46,009 nucleotides of DNA from Acidimicrobiaceae bacterium (lineage in GTDB: Bacteria; Actinomycetota; Acidimicrobiia; Acidimicrobiales; RAAP-2): contig PLZW01000020.1 of NCBI GenBank assembly GCA_003153575.1, positions 39,722-85,730 on the forward strand, written 5' to 3'. Below, piece by piece: positions 30,247-39,146 of the stretch. Made by a program: the position numbers and the translations under genes. The number at the start of each line of letters is the position of its first letter. Positions within the stretch are counted from its first letter, which is position 1. Below the pieces are notes generated by a model. That model searched no databases. It saw nothing but the letters and a program-made list of their open reading frames with translations, and was not told the DNA's origin.

Positions 30247-32148
30247 ATGAACATGGGGCATGGACTGTCGTCCAACGACCCGACGGTCACCGCGGCGTTC
30301 CGCACCGCCCTGGTCCATCAGTTCCTGGTGATCCTGTTCCTGGCCGCCGTCCTGGCCATCGTGTGGAACTCCATCCGCACCGTCCGCTACCGGAGGATGG
30401 TTCTTGCCGGCGGCACCGAGCCGGTGTCCGCTGCGCCCTGGCCCTACCCCGAGCCCGCCGCCCGTCGCCTGCTGCGCATCTCGTTCGGACTCCTGTGGAT
30501 CCTCGACGGCCTGCTGCAGACACAGAGCTCGATGCCGCTGGGCCTCACCTCCGGAGTCATCACCCCGTCCGCCAGCTCGTCGCCCTCCTGGGTCCAGCAC
30601 GTCGTCGCCTCGGGTGTCACGATCTGGAATGACCATCCGGTGTCGGCCGCCGCCGCCACGGTGTGGATCCAGCTGGGCATCGGGCTGTTCCTGCTGATGG
30701 CGCCCCGCGGCCGTTGGTCCCGCGCCGCCGGCCTGGTGGGCGCCGGTTGGGGACTGGTGGTGTGGGTGTTCGGAGAGGGGTTCGGCGGGGTCTTCGGGCA
30801 AGGGAGCAGCTGGCTGTTCGGTTCGCCCGGCGCCGTGCTGTTCTATGTGGCGGCCGGTGGCCTGATTGCCCTCGCCGACCAGGCCTGGGAGACGCCCCGG
30901 CTCGGCCGGGCCGTCAGCCGGATCACGGGGGTCTTCTTCATCGGGATGGGCATCCTGGAGGCGTGGCCGGGCCGCGGCTTCTGGTCGGGCACGCCGGCCG
31001 GCGGCGGGACCCAGGGGACGTTGACGGCCATGGCCACCCAGATGTCGCAGCAGTCCCAACCGTCCGTGACGTCGTCGTGGGTGCGGGCGTTCGGCTCCTT
31101 CGACGGCGACCACGGCTGGGCGGTCAACTTCGTGGTCGTGGTGCTCCTCCTCGGGATCGGTGCCTGCTTCCTCACAGCGCGGCCCCGCGTGGTCCGGGTG
31201 GGCGTAGTGGCCGGAGGCGTGCTGTGCCTGGCCGCCTGGGTGCTGGTCCAGGACTTCGGCTTCCTCGGCGGGGTCGGTACCGACCCGAACTCGATGATCC
31301 CGATGGCCCTGGTGTTCACCTCCGGCTACCTGGCCATGGTGAAGCTCCCGGTCCGCCTGCCGGCGACGACGCCAGCGGCGGCGGCCGACGGCGCACCGGA
31401 AGTGGCCGTCCCGCCGCCCGGATCGCCGGGGCAGTCGGCCCCCCGGCCGGACCCGGCCCGCCGAGGCCGGCTCACGGGACTGCAACCGTCGTACCTGCTG
31501 CGCAGCCTGGCGGCCATCGGCGCCCTTGGCGTGGTCCTGGTGGGCGCCGCCCCGATGGCTCTGGCCGCCACCAACTCCACGGCCGATCCCATCCTCAACG
31601 AAGCGGTGAACGGCACGCCGAACTACGTCGACTCGCCGGCGCCGCCCTTCTCGCTCACCGACCAGAACGGGGCCACGGTCTCTCTCGCCTCGCTGGCCGG
31701 CCACACCGTCGCCCTCACCTTCCTCGACCCGACCTGCACGTCCGACTGCCCGCTCATCGCCCAGGAGCTGCGGGTCACCGACCAGCTCCTCGGGGCCGAC
31801 GCGGCCCACGTCGAGTTGGTGGCGGTCGTGAACAACCCGCTCTACACGTCACCTGCGGCAACAGCCGCCTTCGACCGCCAGGAGGGCATGGGCCACGTGC
31901 CCAACTGGCACTTCGTGACGGGCCCGCTCGCCCAGCTGCACCAGGTGTGGAACACCTACGGCGTGGAGACCCAGGTGACACCGGCCGGTGGCATGATCGC
32001 CCACTCCGATCTCGTCTACGTGATCGACGGGCGCGGCCACCTCCGCGTCGTGCTCACCTCCGACCCGGGCTCACAAGGCGACAGCGCACTCCACTCCTCC
32101 TTCGCCGCCATCCTGACGTCCCAGCTCCAACGGCTCGTCCACCCGTGA
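30247..32148 (+). CDS. Polytopic membrane protein fused to a C-terminal SCO1/SenC-like domain
   Basis: This 633-aa protein joins two parts. Residues 1-380 carry eight or nine hydrophobic helices (for example HQFLVILFLAAVLAIVW, FVVVVLLLGIGACFLTA). After a Pro-rich linker and another helix (LAAIGALGVVLVGAAPMAL) comes an extracytoplasmic thioredoxin-like domain: PFSLTDQNGATVSLASL, the SCO1 copper motif CTSDC (C-x3-C), and a distal His in GMIAHSDLVYVIDGRG. SCO1 proteins deliver copper to the CuA site of oxidase subunit II. The membrane half is unrecognised and may import or hold copper. The gene overlaps the next by GTGA and begins the oxidase locus. Confidence 0.85.
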   Translation: MNMGHGLSSNDPTVTAAFRTALVHQFLVILFLAAVLAIVWNSIRTVRYRRMVLAGGTEPVSAAPWPYPEPAARRLLRISFGLLWILDGLLQTQSSMPLGLTSGVITPSASSSPSWVQHVVASGVTIWNDHPVSAAAATVWIQLGIGLFLLMAPRGRWSRAAGLVGAGWGLVVWVFGEGFGGVFGQGSSWLFGSPGAVLFYVAAGGLIALADQAWETPRLGRAVSRITGVFFIGMGILEAWPGRGFWSGTPAGGGTQGTLTAMATQMSQQSQPSVTSSWVRAFGSFDGDHGWAVNFVVVVLLLGIGACFLTARPRVVRVGVVAGGVLCLAAWVLVQDFGFLGGVGTDPNSMIPMALVFTSGYLAMVKLPVRLPATTPAAAADGAPEVAVPPPGSPGQSAPRPDPARRGRLTGLQPSYLLRSLAAIGALGVVLVGAAPMALAATNSTADPILNEAVNGTPNYVDSPAPPFSLTDQNGATVSLASLAGHTVALTFLDPTCTSDCPLIAQELRVTDQLLGADAAHVELVAVVNNPLYTSPAATAAFDRQEGMGHVPNWHFVTGPLAQLHQVWNTYGVETQVTPAGGMIAHSDLVYVIDGRGHLRVVLTSDPGSQGDSALHSSFAAILTSQLQRLVHP

Positions 32149-33365
32149 CCGGGCGGGCCGCGGCGCGTCTCGCCGCCCTCGGGGTGCTGGCCGTCACGCT
32201 GGCCGCCTGCTCGTCGAGCCCGTCGGCCACCGGCTCCGGAACATCCTCCGTCCTCCCCCCGGCCCAGGTCGTCTCCGGGGCCACGGGGTCCTGGGCCACG
32301 GTGGTCATGGGCCACCTCGACGATCCCCTCAACACGTTCGGCGAGCTGCTCTACCGTCCGGGCGGACCGGACTGCCTGGGCCTCGTCCCCTGCGTGCCGC
32401 CCGCGTGGACGCTGGCCACGCCGGCGGGCGTGGCCTCCAACGGCGGCCTGTTCGCCACCCTGGCAACGGGCGGCACCTTGACCGTCGGGTTCGGCGTGTC
32501 CCTCGACCTGACCTTCTCGCCGCTGGCCGAGACGGCGGACCAGGGTGCCGCCTGGTCGACAGGGGTGCTGTCCGCCGGACTGGTCCCGGTGACCGACGCG
32601 CTCGCCGCGTCGGGCGCGCCAGGTGCGCCGGCCCGTCTGGCCCTGGTGTCCACCGGCGGGGGACAGGTCCTGTCTTCGAGCGGCGACCTGTCCACCTGGG
32701 CCGTGATGGCGCGACGGGCAGCGGTAGCGTCGGCGGCCGCCGCGTCTGGGTGCGTCGCCGGACCGCTCACCGCGGTGGCCATCGCCCCGTCGGGCGTGGA
32801 CCTGGTGGCGGCCACCTGCGGGTCCGGCCGTCGGGCGGGAATCTTCAGAGTCGGCTCCGGGGGCACGGCCGCGGCCGTCACTCCCGTCGGCCCCGTCCTG
32901 CCCGGTCCCGTCACTGCGCCGGTACGGGTGGGGCGACTGGTCACCACACCGGCCGGGGTGACCGCGCTGGTGGTTGCCGGCTCCGGACGCTCCCGCCGGC
33001 TGTACCTCGCCACCAGCGACGACGACACGGCGACGTGGACGGTGTCCGCCCCCTTTGCGACGTCAGGGGCGGTGGTGGCGTCCTCGGTGGATCCGACCGG
33101 TGGGATGGTCGTCGTCCTCGACACCGGCGGGCACCGAACGGCGGCAACCGCGGCTCGGGGAGGTCCGTGGACGACGCTGCCGGGGTTGCCGGCCGGCACC
33201 TCGATCGTCGCCGGCGGACCGGGCGCCGTCTTCAGTGCGCTGATCCCATCGGGTTCGACGGTCACGGTGGACGTGCTGTCGGGCGGGTCCTGGATCCGGA
33301 ACCAGCTCCTCGCCGTCCCCATCCAGTACGGGAGCACAGGGGCCGGCGGGGGCGGGCCGACCTGA
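32145..33365 (+). CDS. Secreted lipoprotein, possible beta-propeller (function unknown)
   Basis: The 406-aa product has a clear lipoprotein signal: a basic start, a hydrophobic core and lipobox LAAC with Cys at about 22. The rest is Ala/Gly/Thr/Val-rich with recurrent short strands and TW-type turns (SSSGDLSTWAVMAR, ATSDDDTATWTVSAP, TAARGGPWTTLPG), like BNR or sialidase-type beta-propeller blades. GTG 32145 overlaps the SCO1-fusion stop. It likely sits outside the membrane near the oxidase or its copper chaperone. No catalytic site recognised. Confidence 0.8.
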   Translation: MTGRAAARLAALGVLAVTLAACSSSPSATGSGTSSVLPPAQVVSGATGSWATVVMGHLDDPLNTFGELLYRPGGPDCLGLVPCVPPAWTLATPAGVASNGGLFATLATGGTLTVGFGVSLDLTFSPLAETADQGAAWSTGVLSAGLVPVTDALAASGAPGAPARLALVSTGGGQVLSSSGDLSTWAVMARRAAVASAAAASGCVAGPLTAVAIAPSGVDLVAATCGSGRRAGIFRVGSGGTAAAVTPVGPVLPGPVTAPVRVGRLVTTPAGVTALVVAGSGRSRRLYLATSDDDTATWTVSAPFATSGAVVASSVDPTGGMVVVLDTGGHRTAATAARGGPWTTLPGLPAGTSIVAGGPGAVFSALIPSGSTVTVDVLSGGSWIRNQLLAVPIQYGSTGAGGGGPT

Positions 33366-33438
33366 CCTGCGGCCGGCGGGGCGTCCGGAGGTAACGTCAC
33401 AGCGTCCACCTGCGCGCCGTGGGCACTGGAGACCGCCC

Positions 33439-34359
33439 GTGCACTACCTCACCGACAACTGGTCCTTCGACCCGTTCCTCGTGGTCGTGGCGGTACTGGT
33501 GGCCGCCCACGAGGTCGGACTGGCGCGACTTCGGGCACGGTCGGTGCCCGCCAGGACCCGGCGTCGCCGGCTCAACTCCCTCGCCTTCTACGGTGGCCTG
33601 GCCCTCCTCCTGCTCGCCGTCGAGTCGCCCATCGACTACTGGTCGAGCGACTACTTCTTCGTCCACATGGTCGAACATCTCCTGATCGCCTTCTACGCGC
33701 CCATCCTCATCGTGGTGGGCGCCCCCTGGATCCCACTCCTGTTCGCCCTGCCGGTGGGGATCCGTCGAACGGTGGGACGGTTCTTCCTCCTCGGCCCGTG
33801 GTCACGGTTTTTCCGGGGCGTCGGTCGGATCCTGCGCGACCAGTGGTTCGCCCTGCTGTCGTTCAACGCGGTGATGCTCGTCTGGCACGCACCCGCCCTC
33901 TTCGACTGGTCGGAGCGGAACCAGGTGGGACACATCTGGCTCATGCACGGGAGCTTCTTCGTCACCGGGGTCCTGTTCTGGCTCCAGATCATCCCCTCCC
34001 ACCCGATGCGCCCGAAGGCCAGCCCGATCTGGCAGGCCGGGGCCATCATCTCCACCAACGTGGTCATGTTCCTGCTCGCCATGTCCCTCAGCATCCTCAC
34101 CACGACGAGCTGGTACCCGGGATACGCCCACATCCCGGGCGTGACCCTGCCGCCCTTCGACGACCAGCAGATCGGGGCGGCGATCCTCTGGGTGTGCGGC
34201 GACTTCTGGGCCGTTCCGGCCCTCGTGGTCGTATTCAAGCGGGCCATCGACGCCGACGGGTCCGTGTCGGCGTCGATCGACCGCCTGACCGGGCGCGGGC
34301 CGGCCCCCACACCCGAGGAGTTCCGCAACCCGAAGGCCGAGGCGGGCGGCGGGGTGTGA
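33439..34359 (+). CDS. ctaG: Cytochrome c oxidase assembly protein, caa3-type CtaG family
   Basis: Polytopic protein of 306 aa with seven or so helices. Family His residues are present: VHMVEHLLIAFYAPILIVVGAPW, MLVWHAPALFDW, LMHGSFFVTGVLFW and a distal YAHIPGV. CtaG of this family is needed for copper insertion into caa3-type oxidase. GTG 33439 has GGAGA nearby. A second, degenerate relative lies at 39260 on the far side of the subunit genes. Confidence 0.9.
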   Translation: MHYLTDNWSFDPFLVVVAVLVAAHEVGLARLRARSVPARTRRRRLNSLAFYGGLALLLLAVESPIDYWSSDYFFVHMVEHLLIAFYAPILIVVGAPWIPLLFALPVGIRRTVGRFFLLGPWSRFFRGVGRILRDQWFALLSFNAVMLVWHAPALFDWSERNQVGHIWLMHGSFFVTGVLFWLQIIPSHPMRPKASPIWQAGAIISTNVVMFLLAMSLSILTTTSWYPGYAHIPGVTLPPFDDQQIGAAILWVCGDFWAVPALVVVFKRAIDADGSVSASIDRLTGRGPAPTPEEFRNPKAEAGGGV

Positions 34360-34409
34360 TCCGGGGTGGGCCGGTTTCGGTGGCGCGGATACCGTTCCCG
34401 TCGAGGTAC

Positions 34410-34438
34410 TTGACCAACTGAGAAGTCCGGCCTACGTT
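34410..34438 (+). promoter_or_regulatory. Promoter of the oxidase subunit operon
   Basis: TTGACC (34410-34415), exactly 17 bp, then TACGTT (34433-34438). It lies in the 209-nt gap before the cupredoxin gene and predicts a leader of about 124 nt, followed by AGAGGAGG at the start of 34569. Confidence 0.6.
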
Positions 34439-34568
34439 CGTCTTCATCAAGGGGGAGTCCGCGCTGCTGGGACTCGGATGCGTGACGAAGCAGCGGGGTC
34501 GCGGTACGGTGCGGCGGAGTCGTCGTAGCGTGCCATCCCCCGCATGACGAGGGTCAGAGGAGGTCAGC

Positions 34569-35246
34569 ATGTCATTCGGAGCACGATTGACAACGTTCCT
34601 CGTGATGCTGGCAGCGGCCGTGGCGCTGGTCGTCTACGTCGTGATCACGTATCTCACACCTCAGTCGGGCGTTGTCGACTTCACCTCGGCCCAACCCGCC
34701 GGGGCGCCCGTCAACCTGTCCGTGCAGACGGTCGGTTCCATCGGCTTCGGTCCCCACCCGACATGGGTCACCTACATGGTCCAGAACCCGGGCGGCCAGT
34801 GGCTGCACGACACGACGTGGGAGGTGCCGGCCCACACCCGCATCAACTTGACGATCCACCAGTTCGACTCGGGTAGCCCGCTGCGCAACCAGAACTGGGG
34901 CCGGGTGCAGGGCGTTGCCGGCAACGTCGAGATCCTGAACGGGAAGCCGATATCGTTCTACGACTCCAACAGCGGCAACGGGGTCGGCCACACCTTCGCC
35001 GTCCCGGCCCTCGGGATCAACGTCCCTCTCGTGGGCGTGAACTCCAATGCCAGCAACATCTGCAGTCAGGCGCCGTGCGGGTCGGACAGTGTGAGCAACA
35101 CCATCAAGGTGTCCTTCGTCACTCCCGGTCCGGGTGAGTACAGCTGGCAGTGCTTCGTGCCCTGCGGGCTGGGCTACCTGTACGGAAACGGGGGACCGAT
35201 GAGCAACTCGAACTACATGGGTGGATTCCTGGACGTCGTCGCATGA
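34569..35246 (+). CDS. Membrane-anchored cupredoxin-like protein in the oxidase operon
   Basis: The 225-aa protein has one N-terminal helix (FLVMLAAAVALVVYVVITYL) and an exported cupredoxin-type barrel. Possible copper ligands are His in VGHTFAVPALG, two Cys in QCFVPCGLGYLYGNGG and a Met just after. The CxxxC...M pattern recalls a CuA site, but the second His expected after the Cys pair is missing (GLGYLYG instead of GxxH). An extra Cys pair, ICSQAPC, may form a disulfide. AGAGGAGG precedes ATG 34569. It overlaps coxB by ATGA, so it is probably a stoichiometric partner, perhaps an electron donor or a copper carrier. Confidence 0.82.
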   Translation: MSFGARLTTFLVMLAAAVALVVYVVITYLTPQSGVVDFTSAQPAGAPVNLSVQTVGSIGFGPHPTWVTYMVQNPGGQWLHDTTWEVPAHTRINLTIHQFDSGSPLRNQNWGRVQGVAGNVEILNGKPISFYDSNSGNGVGHTFAVPALGINVPLVGVNSNASNICSQAPCGSDSVSNTIKVSFVTPGPGEYSWQCFVPCGLGYLYGNGGPMSNSNYMGGFLDVVA

Positions 35247-36202
35247 GCGACGTCGCCGAGCAGACCGACGCTCCAGCCGACGGTCCGAGGCATGCCCACC
35301 GGGAGCCACGCCACTTCGTCCGCATGGTCGTCATCTGGCTGGTGGCATGTGCCATCGCCATGCCGCTCTTCTACTTCCTGGTGGGCCCGCACGTGCCGCC
35401 GGGCGTCATGACCTCGACGGCCGAGGAGAACCAGTTCGACTTCAACATCCTGATGGTCCTCGCCATCCCTGTGCTGTTCGGCGTCTGGATCTACATCGGC
35501 TACTCGCTGATCACCTGGCGGGGCTCGAAGGCCGCCGATCCGGTAGGCGGCGAGCTCGCCCGGGGGCACATGGGCGTACAGACCGGATGGATCGGCATCA
35601 CCACGGTCTTCGTCCTCGGACTGGCCATCTTCGGCACCTATGCGCTGATCACCACCAACGGTGCCGGCGGTGGCGAGGGCCCGAACCCGGTGTGGACGCC
35701 GACCTCGGCCCACGTCCTGCCCGTCCAGGTCATCGGTCAGCAGTGGAAGTTCACCTACCGCTACCCGACCTTCGGCGGCTTCGAGTCGTCGGACCTGGTG
35801 CTCCCGGTCGACACCACCATCGCGTTCCACGTCACCTCGCTCGACGTGATCCACAGCTTCTGGGCGTACCAGCTGAGCATCAAGGCGGACGCCAACCCTC
35901 AGGTCGACAACGTGGCCTTCACCACGACGAACCATACGGGCAGCGTCACGGTGCGGTGCAGCGAGCTCTGCGGCCTCTGGCACGGCGCCATGTTCGACTA
36001 CGGCCGGGTGGTCTCGAAGAACCAATTCGAGGCCTGGGCCACGGCCACCCGGATCGCCACCGCGGCCAACACCAAGCTGCTACCGCCGTTCGCCTTGACC
36101 TACACCCCCGACGCCAATGGGGCCGCCGGCGGGTACTACCCGGACAACGTCGACCCCTACAGCCCCTCCGAGGTCTATGGCGCGAAGCAACCGGCCTCGT
36201 GA
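35243..36202 (+). CDS. ctaC: Cytochrome c oxidase subunit II (CuA)
   Basis: Subunit II of 319 aa accepts electrons from cytochrome c. Two membrane helices near residues 30-50 and 70-90 are followed by another hydrophobic stretch, then the CuA domain: QVIGQQWKFTYRYP, LDVIHSFWAYQL (first His) and VRCSELCGLWHGAM (Cys, Cys, His, Met), all ligands intact. The C-terminus has a Tyr/Pro-rich tail. No cytochrome c domain is fused. ATG 35243 overlaps the cupredoxin stop. Confidence 0.95.
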   Translation: MSDVAEQTDAPADGPRHAHREPRHFVRMVVIWLVACAIAMPLFYFLVGPHVPPGVMTSTAEENQFDFNILMVLAIPVLFGVWIYIGYSLITWRGSKAADPVGGELARGHMGVQTGWIGITTVFVLGLAIFGTYALITTNGAGGGEGPNPVWTPTSAHVLPVQVIGQQWKFTYRYPTFGGFESSDLVLPVDTTIAFHVTSLDVIHSFWAYQLSIKADANPQVDNVAFTTTNHTGSVTVRCSELCGLWHGAMFDYGRVVSKNQFEAWATATRIATAANTKLLPPFALTYTPDANGAAGGYYPDNVDPYSPSEVYGAKQPAS

Positions 36203-36257
36203 GCACCCACCTGATGCAGACGCCCGCCACACCGACCCGAACAGCGGAGGTCGCTCG

Positions 36258-38258
36258 ATGACCATCAGCGCCGAGCGCGAGAGAGAGGTCGCCTACCCCG
36301 ACCCGACCCCGCCGTCCGTCGGCTGGTTCCAGGGCCTCCCGGCCCGGCCCGGCTGGTTGAGCCAGCACCTGGGGACAGCCATCATCGGCGCCGTCCTCGG
36401 GTACCTCCTCGGCCACTGGCTCGGCAACGTGGTGGCCAGCGGTTACACCAACGTCGCCAACTCCGGGGTCAACGCCATCGCCAACACCGGCGGCATCGCC
36501 CTCGGCGCGCTGGGCTGGCTGGCGGGCATCGGGGCGATCAACTACCCGCTGGCCAAGATCATCGGCAAAGAGCCGGCGCCGGAGTTCGAGACCACCAGCT
36601 GGTCCAGGTACTTCCGGTACACCGCCGACCACAAGGTGGTCGGCATGCAGTACGTGATCGGCGTGCTGACGTTCCTGTTCACGGCCGGGCTGCTGGCCAT
36701 GGCCATCCGCACGGAACTGCTGTCGCCGAGCAGCCACGTCTTCGGTCCCGGCACCTACATCTCCATCGTGAGCGAGCACGGCACGATGATGATGATGATG
36801 GCGACCTCGGTGGTCGTCGGCCCGTTGGGCAACTGGCTGATCCCGCTGATGATCGGCGCCCGGCGCACCGCCTTCCCCCGCGTCGAGGCTTTCAGCTTCT
36901 GGATCTTCAGTGCCGGCTATCTGACCATCCTGACCGCCCTCCCCTACGGCGGGTTCCCGACCGGTTGGACCGGATACGCCCCCCTCCAGACCCAGGCGGG
37001 CGGGGGCATGATCTCCTACCTGGCCGGCTTCGCCCTCATCGGGTTGGGAATGATGGCCGCCGGGTTCAATCTGGGCGTCACCATCATCAACTACCGGGCC
37101 CCAGGCATGACCTGGAGCCGGGTGCCGATCTTCGTCTGGGCCATCCTGTCCACGTGCGCCTTGCTCACGCTGGCCACCCCGACACTGGTGGCCGCCGGCC
37201 TCTTCGGGATCCTCGACCACACCGCCCAGACCGCCTTCTTCGTCACCGAGCACGGCGGCAGCTCGTACCTGTGGCAGAACCTCTTCTGGTTCTTCGGCCA
37301 CCCCGAGGTCTACATCATGGCTCTGCCCGGATTCGGCATCGTCGCCGAGATCCTGCCCGTCTTCACCCGCAAACCGCTCTTCGCGTACAAGGTGGCGGCG
37401 GCCGGCATGCTCGGAGTGGCCCTGCTGTCGTTCTTCGTGTGGCAGCACCACCTGTTCCAGAGTGGCATCAACCCGGACATGCGCCCGCTGTTCATGCTGA
37501 CCACGGAACTGATCTCCATTCCGACGGGGTTCATCTTCTTGGTGGGGATGGGAACGCTCTACAAGGCCAAGATCCGGTTCGAGGTCCCCATGCTCTTCGC
37601 CCTGGCCGTCTTCTTCAACTTCCTGATCGGCGGGGTGACGGGGGTGTTCCTGTCCGACGTGCCGGTCAACGTGACGGTCCACGGCAGCTTCTTCGTGCTG
37701 TCCCACTTCCACTACACGATCATGGGGGGGCTGATCTTCGCCTTCTTCGGTGGGCTCTACTTCTGGCTCCCGAAGATGACCGGCAAGACCATGAACAAGA
37801 AGCTGGGCCAGATCCACTTCTGGTTCATGTTCATCTTCTTCAACTTCACCTTCTTTCCCATGTTCCTGATCGGCCTGCTCGGCCAGCCCCGCCGGGTGTT
37901 CGAGTACGCGCAGAACCTGCAGACGCTCAACGACATCTCGTCGATCAGCGCCTTCATCCTCGGTGCCTCGTTCCTGGTCTTCATCGCCAACTTCGTATGG
38001 TCGATCTTCATCAAGCCGACCCCGTCGCCGGCCAACCCGTGGGACTCGCTCGGCCTCGAGTGGCAGACGGCCAACCCGGTGCCGTACTACAACTTCGAGC
38101 GCATCCCGGTGGTGCTCAACGACCCGTACCACTACAGCGAGCACGATGCCGCGGCCGTGGCTGACATGGGCGACCCGGTGCTGGTGGGGGCGGTCGCCCC
38201 GACAGGTGACGGTGGTGGCGACACCACCGGCGACGACCCCGTGACCCCGGCCGAGTGA
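36258..38258 (+). CDS. ctaD: Cytochrome c oxidase subunit I, divergent in its proton channels
   Basis: Haem-copper oxidase subunit I, 666 aa. Metal ligands are all present: SEHGTMM (haem a His), FGHPEVYIMALPGFG (CuB His and the cross-linking Tyr, plus channel Glu), WQHHLF (CuB His pair) and SHFHYTI (haem His pair). Unusual changes: the D-channel entrance motif GAPDMAFPR reads GARRTAFPR, the following NN reads VE, the K-channel PTGIK reads PTGFI, and the HD of the Mg site reads HG. An extra N-terminal region with helices precedes the usual start. ATG 36258 follows GGAGG. An A-type-derived but atypical oxidase is the best call. Confidence 0.95.
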   Translation: MTISAEREREVAYPDPTPPSVGWFQGLPARPGWLSQHLGTAIIGAVLGYLLGHWLGNVVASGYTNVANSGVNAIANTGGIALGALGWLAGIGAINYPLAKIIGKEPAPEFETTSWSRYFRYTADHKVVGMQYVIGVLTFLFTAGLLAMAIRTELLSPSSHVFGPGTYISIVSEHGTMMMMMATSVVVGPLGNWLIPLMIGARRTAFPRVEAFSFWIFSAGYLTILTALPYGGFPTGWTGYAPLQTQAGGGMISYLAGFALIGLGMMAAGFNLGVTIINYRAPGMTWSRVPIFVWAILSTCALLTLATPTLVAAGLFGILDHTAQTAFFVTEHGGSSYLWQNLFWFFGHPEVYIMALPGFGIVAEILPVFTRKPLFAYKVAAAGMLGVALLSFFVWQHHLFQSGINPDMRPLFMLTTELISIPTGFIFLVGMGTLYKAKIRFEVPMLFALAVFFNFLIGGVTGVFLSDVPVNVTVHGSFFVLSHFHYTIMGGLIFAFFGGLYFWLPKMTGKTMNKKLGQIHFWFMFIFFNFTFFPMFLIGLLGQPRRVFEYAQNLQTLNDISSISAFILGASFLVFIANFVWSIFIKPTPSPANPWDSLGLEWQTANPVPYYNFERIPVVLNDPYHYSEHDAAAVADMGDPVLVGAVAPTGDGGGDTTGDDPVTPAE

Positions 38259-38272
38259 GTGGAGACGAGACC

Positions 38273-39058
38273 GTGACCGACATCACATCCGCCAGGCCAG
38301 TCACCGACTTTTCGGACACCCCGGAGGAACGGGAGTTCGAGCTGCGGGCCGCCGTGGGCTCCTACTGGACGGGCGGCCGCCTGTTCATCGGGATGTTCAC
38401 CTTCCTGCTGGCCTCGGAGGCGTTCGCCTACTTCTACTTGCGGTCGAGCAACAACGGACAACTGTGGAGACCCGGCAATGTGACGGCGCCCACCGGCATC
38501 GGCTGGGCCATCTATTCCGTGGTCCTCGCATCGGCGGTGATCGCCATCTTCGGTCAGACGCGCCTACGCAAGGGCTACGTGCTCGACTGGGAGGTGGCCG
38601 GATGGACCGCCGTCCTCGGCGGCCTGCTGGCCATCGGCCTGCAGATCTGGCAGCTCACCGAGCTGCCCTTCTTCCCGGGGTCCAGTGGCTACGCCTCGTG
38701 CTTCATCGGCTGGGCGGTCATGAACATCGTCATGATCCTCGGCGGCACCTACTGGATGGAGACGGCGGTGGCCCGATCGCTGCGCATGCGGTCGATCACC
38801 ACCGGTGACGGGCCCGATCAGCTGGTGGTGGCCCGATCGCTGCGCATGCAGTCGATCACCACCGGTGACGGGCCCGATCAGCTGGTGGTGGCCCGATCGC
38901 TGCGCATGCGGTCGATCACCACCGGTGACGGGCCCGATCAGCTGTCGTCGACCCCGTCGGGCCAGATCTTCCGGGCCAACGTCTCGGCCTGCACCTACTT
39001 CTGGGGCTTCATGGCGGTCGGGAGCACCCTGTTCTGGGTGATGTTCTACCTGATCTGA
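38273..39058 (+). CDS. ctaE: Cytochrome c oxidase subunit III with in-frame 20-aa tandem repeats
   Basis: Subunit III, a five-helix-type membrane protein (GGRLFIGMFTFLLASEAFAYFYL, CFIGWAVMNIVMILGGTYW, ACTYFWGFMAVGSTLFWVMFYL). Between the last two helices a loop contains three copies of a 20-residue unit (VARSLRMRSITTGDGPDQLV), which lengthens the loop by about 40 residues. GTG 38273 has GGAG 7 nt upstream. GTG 38255, overlapping the ctaD stop as GTGA, is the alternative and adds six residues. Confidence 0.9.
   Translation: MTDITSARPVTDFSDTPEEREFELRAAVGSYWTGGRLFIGMFTFLLASEAFAYFYLRSSNNGQLWRPGNVTAPTGIGWAIYSVVLASAVIAIFGQTRLRKGYVLDWEVAGWTAVLGGLLAIGLQIWQLTELPFFPGSSGYASCFIGWAVMNIVMILGGTYWMETAVARSLRMRSITTGDGPDQLVVARSLRMQSITTGDGPDQLVVARSLRMRSITTGDGPDQLSSTPSGQIFRANVSACTYFWGFMAVGSTLFWVMFYLI
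38767..38944 (+). repeat. 60-bp tandem repeat, three copies, inside ctaE
   Basis: Copies at 38767-38826, 38827-38886 and 38887-38944 (last two bases missing). Copy 2 differs from copies 1 and 3 at a single base (A for G at 38850, Arg to Gln). The unit is 20 codons, so copy number changes keep the frame. The near identity implies very recent expansion or active conversion. Confidence 0.95.
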
Positions 39059-39105
39059 CCCGCCCGAACCCGCCCGGTACCGTTGTCCCGCTGCGGGGCC
39101 AGGGG

Positions 39106-39111
39106 TACGAT
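39106..39111 (+). promoter_or_regulatory. Candidate -10 element before the 38-aa membrane protein
   Basis: TACGAT lies 35 nt before ATG 39147. The leader contains AAGG at 39132-39135 as a possible weak ribosome binding site. Confidence 0.4.
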
Positions 39112-39146
39112 TGGTTAGAGGCACCGAGAGCAAGGTTGGTCCACAC

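Noticed and set aside
35946..38144. A 730-codon minus-strand frame antisense to coxA and coxB
   Set aside because: Acidic His/Gln-rich translation typical of antisense of membrane-protein codons; no homology visible.
38767..38944. CRISPR-like array
   Set aside because: The repeats are directly adjacent with no spacers, are in frame inside coxC, and have no cas genes nearby.
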